Assembly: GCA_963978895.1 (NCBI GenBank)
Contig: OZ022246.1
Coordinates: forward strand, 18,437,049-18,501,048
Reading direction: 5' to 3'
DNA from: Erpobdella octoculata
Lineage: Eukaryota; Annelida; Clitellata; Hirudinida; Erpobdellidae
DNA length: 64,000 nucleotides
In this document: one piece after another, positions 1-64,000 of the stretch
Layout: every line of letters begins with the position of its first letter
Position numbering within the stretch: the first letter of the stretch is position 1
The notes under the pieces: generated by a model
Databases searched by the model: none
Told to the model about the DNA's origin: nothing
Seen by the model: only the letters and a program-made list of their open reading frames with translations
Program-made: the position numbers and the translations under genes

Positions 1-1356
1 TTTTTTGAAAATTCGGTTTCCCGGACCTCATATGTGGGTTGGAAAATTGGGTTATTTGGTTTTTAAAGTTGCTGCTACTCAAAAACTGTGAATGCTACAA
101 GAGTAAAAATTTAGTATTAAATTTCTACTCCAAAAATAATAAAATACGTGTTTTAGCATTTTTTGAAAATTTGGTTTTCAGGACTTCAAATGTGGGTTGG
201 AAAATAAGGTTATTTGTTTTTTAAAGTAACTGCTACTCGAAAAACTGTAAATACCACTCAAAAACTGTAGATGCTACAGGAGTAAAAATTTGTATTTGGT
301 TTCTACTTCAGAAATAATGATATACGTGTTTTACCATTGTTTGAAAATTTGGTTTCCAGGACTTCAAATATGGGGTGGAAAATAGGGTTACTTGGTTTTT
401 AAAGTAACTGCTACTCAAAAACTGTAAATACCACAGATGTAAAAATTAGTATTTAGTTTCTATTCTAAAAATAAAGATATACGTGTTTTACCATTTTTTT
501 AAAAATTTGGTTTCCAGGACCTCAAATGTAGGGTGGAAAATAAGGTTATTTGGTTTTTAATGTAACGGCTACTCAAAAACTGTAGATGCTACAGGAGTAA
601 AAATTTGTATTTGGTTTCTACTCCAGAAATAATGATATACGTTTTTTACCATTTTTTGAAAATTTGGTTTCCAGGACTTCAAATATGGGGTGGAAAATAG
701 AGTTACATGGTTTTTAAAGTAACTGCTACTCAAAAACTGTAAATGCTACAAAAGTAAAATTAGTCTTTAGTTTCTACTCTAAAAATAATGATATACGTAT
801 TTCATCAGTTTTTGAAAATTTGGTTTCCAGGACCTCAAATGTGAAGTGGAAAAAGGGTTATTTAATTTTAAAATAACTGCTACTCAAAGACTGTAAGTGC
901 TACAGATGTGAAAATTAGTATTTTGAGGTTTTGTGCCGGAAGTAGATGAGTTCAGTTTATCACCGGACGGACGGGCCAAGTCGTTATTTTAGGGTCTTCA
1001 TACGGCCCTGCCCAAACCTTAAATCAAGGTGGGACGAGCCGAGATTTTTAACCAAGTATATAGACATTTTAGTGATTTTAGGATGTTCAGACGGGCCAGG
1101 CTAAACCTGAAGTCAAGGTGGGACGGGCCGAAGTTTTTCATCAAGTATATAGAACTTCTAGGCCTGTAATAACGGGCCGGGCCCATATTAGACGGATCGT
1201 GCCGGGCCAGGAATTTCGGTTTTTGAAACGGGCTGGGCCAAGTTGTCGACGGGCCGAGCCGAGACCTAAAAAATTGATCCGTGCAGTACTCTACTATGTA
1301 TGCCCGGTTTAAATTCTCTAATTTCATGCGAGCGAAGCCGTTGCGGGCACTGCTAG
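1..1356 (-). repeat. Dispersed repeat family 'R1', copy 1 (cut by the window edge)
   Basis: Positions 1-950 hold about five diverged tandem units of roughly 155-165 bp, each with a 'ttccaggacttcaaatgtgg' type core. A GC-rich block of GGGCCG-like words follows at 960-1290, then an end that reads ctagcagtgcccg on the - strand. The same order recurs on the + strand at 27673-28899 and 57682-58811, where the far end is a (GTCA)n run followed by (TA)n. Short ORFs inside have no family resemblance. I infer a non-coding transposable repeat of uncertain class. Confidence 0.75.
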
Positions 1357-2144
1357 TCATCCAATAAACTAGAAAACCATTATTTTGAGCCCGGTATATC
1401 TAGGAGAAATAAACGTGGCCAAGTGTATTTATTGGCCTCGTTAAATGCCCGCATTTTTTACGAGCAACCAAAGACTATATAGACGCCTGAATTATCGAGA
1501 TATAAACGGCTCAACTCAAACTCGTACGTCTTCATGCGATTTTTAACTGTGTGACTGCCTACCTTAAATCAATTAAAATTAATCAAAATCGATTTTATAT
1601 GAAAGTTAGTGTAGTTGTAATAAACAAAAATTATAATAAAAATTAAATAAAGAGTACAAGATTGAGCGTAACGGTTGTTTAAGTTTCAAAAACTTTAGTT
1701 TGTTGATTCAGATAAAGAGGCAAAATAAAAGCATTTCTTTAAAAATTTATTTTTATTTCTACTTGTTAACATTTCTTTTTTACTGAAAGGTTTGCTCCTT
1801 AAAAATCAATCGCAAAATTCAAAGACTACAAAGTTGAAAATAACACAATTAAAAAAATTAAAACTTGTTTTTATTTCAATGCACTAAGCAGGATAAAATA
1901 AATTGGGACGCAATTGTTGCGATTATATGAGTATGAGTGCAAAAGAAAACGCTCCATGCTTTTAGGTTTACAATTTAATTTATCCTTTTAGTGTATTTAA
2001 ACAAAAGCGTGTTTTTTTAAATTTTTTAAGAGTATTATTTTAAATCAAAAGATGCAAAATTAACAATTTATAATATTCTCTTGATTGGAAAAAACCTAAA
2101 ATGACGTCTCTGGATTATGAGTCAAAATTATTTTTATCCATCAG
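1357..2144. other. Unassigned AT-rich stretch before the first channel exon
   Basis: I see no gene here. A segment near 1455-1530 recurs inverted near 45405-45480, so part is a dispersed repeat. The end of the stretch is the 3' part of a channel-gene intron and finishes in the acceptor TCAG at 2141-2144. Confidence 0.5.
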
Positions 2145-25590
<23,446 letters not shown>

Positions 25591-27203
25591 TTATTTTTAA
25601 ACTGAGCTGAAAATAATAATACCTTTAATTGATTTTTATTTTTTGCACAAAATGACGTTAAATTATTACAATTTTAAATTAATTTATGCACAAACAATTT
25701 TATCAAAATCTGCCATACTCCAAAAACAAGATTTTTATTGTGGTTTTTGTATTATTTTAATGTGATCTGCACAAAAATTGTTTTTACGCTGTATAAGAAT
25801 TCAATACAATTTTTTTCTCTTAAACCTCATTTTTATCAAATTTTTCTTATTCATTTAAATAATTTTTACAAAATTTTCGACATTATTCGAATAAAATATT
25901 TATATATATGTGCGTGTATTTTTGTGTGTTTTTATTATTTTATTATTTGGGCAAGCACACGCACGTCTAAGATAGCACTGCGTCTAACCGTAGTAAACAT
26001 AAACTTGGCTAAGGATCCGCAAAATCTAGCATGTCTAGGGTTTACACACAGAAGCCTAGTGTTTTTCTTATTATGTTAATGCTAATGATATCCCCAGGTC
26101 CGCTCCATGGTTCCAATTTCTGTACGATACGATTGATGAGTCAACATAACCAATGTGAGTGCCGAAGGAATGAACGTGCGAGCACCGAGGGGGGGCGATG
26201 CTTGCCACGACACGACAAAGGGGTCTGGTGGAACATCGTAAACTCCCCAGAATGGTCTGGGGGTTTGCCCAATCCACCAGCGCATTTTAGAGAATTGGAA
26301 TCTAAAATGAGTCTAATCTTAGCTATTAAAATCTTTTAGACATAGCTTTAAATTTTTAAAATTTTAATATTTTCAAATTTTGAACAAATTTTTTTTTTCT
26401 GGAAAAAGATCAGTAATTAAATTTTTTCAAAATATCTAGACGAGCAGTGAATTTGACAATAATTTTTAAAGTAAAATACTGACATTTTAAATTATGAAAA
26501 AATACTTTAAAAAAAAGCAGTTTGAGCCACTGTCAATTTCTTCAACAGCCGTGAAATTTTTATTTCTAAATGTCTGTTGATGTGCATTAGAGCTAACCCT
26601 AACCCTAACCCTAACCCTAACCCTAACCCTAACCCCTGTAAGTAACATATAAAATTAGTACTTAAGTCTATTTATATTTTTAAAAATTGTATTTTTAATT
26701 GTGTTATTTTTGAGATTGAGAATATAACAGCATTTTTCTCAATTTTACTGTACGCACGTGAGTATATGCGTAGACCAGCTGCGGGCAGACCTGGATTGAT
26801 ATCTCCTACGCCTACACTACGAAAGCCCAGAAGTTCAATTATCGTCAAAGCAATAATTTTGCCAACGGCGCTATGAATAATAGGTATGATTCTTGAAAAT
26901 AACACGTGACCATTTTGTTGATATTTTTCATCATCTAGCTTGGTAAAAAAAACGCCTGAGGCCTGCAGTAGAACCAGCCTTTCCGAAAAAGTTAAAGAGA
27001 AAAACAAGAAAAAGCCGTATATGAGAATTTATTTGTGAAAATCATTTTAATATCAATGAAAAATCAAAACAAGTTTTTTTCATAAAAAAATTAAATTTAA
27101 TCAAAATTCAAAAGATGAAGATAAATCAATAATTTAAAAAACAAAATTAAAGCGAAAATTTTCACCGTGAAAATTATAGGCATGAAAATAAATACACTTG
27201 TCT
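25591..27203. other. Intergenic region between two convergent genes
   Basis: Between the channel stop and the formin poly(A) signal. It contains the telomere-like block at 26593-26635 and a less AT-rich stretch at 25950-26290 with short ORFs that I cannot assign. A - strand ORF at 26672-27007 has no family resemblance. Confidence 0.6.
26593..26635. repeat. Interstitial telomere-type (CCCTAA)n
   Basis: Seven near-perfect CTAACC units, i.e. TTAGGG on the - strand. This agrees with the TTAGGG telomere type of many animals. It is short and internal to the window. Confidence 0.93.
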
Positions 27204-27209
27204 TTTATT
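27204..27209 (-). promoter_or_regulatory. Poly(A) signal AATAAA of the formin gene
   Basis: AATAAA on the - strand, about 30 nt after the inferred stop at 27240. Confidence 0.6.
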
Positions 27210-27239
27210 GTCACTACTTTGAAGCTAGAAAACACTCCA

Positions 27240-62459
<35,220 letters not shown>

Positions 62460-62778
62460 CTGCATCAAAATTAATTTTATATTAATATGATATCACAACT
62501 CTCATTATAACAATTCATTTCCATTATTAGCTTGTTTTTTTACACACTTTTACTTAACTTGACTTCTCTGTCTGTCTGTCTGTCGGCAAATTTTGCAATC
62601 GATTTTAAACTAACTTTCCGATGAGGTAGAGACTTAAAAATTTAAACATACTTCCGAACTGATTAGAAATGCATTCTAATAAATTTTCGGATCGATTGGA
62701 CAAAATTTAATCAAACAATTATATGTGATATATTGTCGAACTATTATTGTCTATGTTAATATGCTCGTTGTTTATGTA

Positions 62779-63528
62779 AACAAGCAGGTGTGGGCAGCGC
62801 CTGCATAAGTCCTCTTAAGTCCTTCCAAGTCATTCGAGCCAATCAGCTCAAAGTAGCGCATTGTATGAATATTCATCATAGCAGCCCTACTTTGCTCAGC
62901 ATCAGCATTTTAATCTACCTACATTTTGTTTCAAATTGTCTCCTTTATTTTAGCCGATTTCCATTCTAAATTACAAAGTTTGGGTGCGTTAATTGTGATA
63001 AAAATTATCTCCCTAATTATAAACTTAGAGAATATGTTAAAAAAGCCACCCTGGAAGATCAATTTCAAAACCATCAAAAGATGATAAAGAAAAGATCCTA
63101 TTCATAAAAAAAGATAATGAGACCTAATGTCAAAATCGACAAAAAATAAGAAAGAAAAGATATTGTGAGCTCTTAATGGAAATGATTTACACAAAACCTT
63201 TGTTAGATCATGATTAAAATGTAAATAGAACAAACTATTTATTAAATTTTGAACATTCATGTGAGAAAAATTTTAATTCAATAAACTGTTTTAAAGTATT
63301 AAATAATTACAAATGTTGGAGAACAGCATTGGTCAATTATTTAGAAATTTAGGATTATTACTAAAATACTATTAAAGAATTATCACAAAACACGGGCAGC
63401 CACTTTTGAGCTTTCTAACATTTGTTGATAATAAATATTCAAGAACAAGTTTCTTTGAGCTGATTGGCTCGAATGACTTAGAATGACTTATAAAGGACTT
63501 ATGCAGGCGCTGCCTACACCTGCTTGTT
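62779..63528. mobile_element. 750-bp MITE with ~75-bp inverted repeats
   Basis: Ends AACAAGCAGGTGTGGGCAGC and its near-perfect complement. The flanking direct repeat TATGTA lies at 62773-62778 and 63529-63534. No ORF. Superfamily uncertain; the CAGGTGTGGGCA core could be hAT-related, but the duplication is 6 bp. Confidence 0.85.
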
Positions 63529-63534
63529 TATGTA

Positions 63535-64000
63535 ACCGAACGTGGCCTACACAATCGATTATATAAAAGTGTGTTTGCAAAAAAATTTGTTTTTTGATTC
63601 ACTTGTTAAATTTTCACTTGTTAAAACTTATTTACTTCACCGTGCTTGCTTGCTTGGGACCTTTTACCACTTAAAAAAAACCAACTGTCTCGGTCATCTA
63701 TTAAATTTTCTGATTGATTGAACAAAATATAAGTAAATTATAGAATAAAATCAATAAAACCTTCAAAAAAATTAAAAAATTAAAACTTTTATGTAAAAAA
63801 ACAAACTATTAATTTTTGGTTTTTTTAAAAAAAAGCGATATTCAATTTTTAGTTTTAAAAATTTTTAATAAAATATTTGTTTATTCCATATTGATTCGAA
63901 AATAGTTTATATTTTCAATCCTCACAATCGAGTTGAAATTTGGTGGCTTTATTTGTTGCTACATACTTTACATTCTATTAAATCTAATAAATTTTCAAAT
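63535..64000. other. No feature recognised
   Basis: AT-rich DNA, probably formin intron. I could not find another formin exon before the window ends. Confidence 0.4.

Noticed and set aside
1019..1360. Overlapping ORFs in the GC-rich repeat block
   Set aside because: The same sequence recurs in copies 2 and 3 of repeat R1 with stops at different places, so it is not conserved coding.
25738..26339. Possible gene on + between the two convergent genes
   Set aside because: The ORFs are short, lack recognisable domains and have no convincing splice structure.

Overview
The window looks like AT-rich, intron-rich nuclear DNA from an invertebrate animal. It carries two animal genes with GT-AG introns, many transposon families, very long microsatellites and a short internal TTAGGG-type telomere block. 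The sequence does not settle the phylum. There are no prokaryotic features.

Two host genes converge. A DEG/ENaC-type sodium channel runs on the + strand. Its last five coding exons lie at 2145-2271, 2390-2465, 2553-2610, 22438-22575 and 25240-25590, with a 19.8-kb intron in the middle. An FHOD-family formin runs on the - strand. I assembled 16 coding exons from 62459 down to the stop at 27240; their lengths sum to 2682 nt with matching phases at every junction. They cover part of the FH3/armadillo region, the FH1 proline tract, the whole FH2 domain and the C-terminal DAD-like tail. The 3' ends are about 1.65 kb apart, and the gap holds the (CCCTAA)n block. Both genes begin outside the window.

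Nearly everything else is mobile or repetitive DNA in the introns. Penelope-like elements (PLEs) at 2.86-4.28, 11.97-15.78, 21.8-22.1 and 57.2-57.6 kb carry hammerhead ribozymes, and the 12-15.8 kb copy is split by a Helitron (12971-15610). A small LTR element encoding a SAP-domain protein is present twice (17540-18764 and 55267-57153). A non-autonomous hAT-like family packed with TTCGGG arrays is present twice (9782-11225 and 60718-62093), each copy with an 8-bp target duplication. An R2-type retrotransposon with a restriction-like endonuclease (48183-51708) sits inside a (TATG)n array. A 300-bp sequence with tRNA-like Pol III boxes forms tandem and head-to-head arrays at four places. Two degenerate Gypsy elements, CR1/L2-like tails and several MITEs complete the set.

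The most interesting items are the SAP-domain LTR element, the covarying PLE hammerheads, the microsatellite-resident R2-like element, the TTCGGG hAT family and the tRNA-like arrays. None could be compared with a database here, so novelty is not established.
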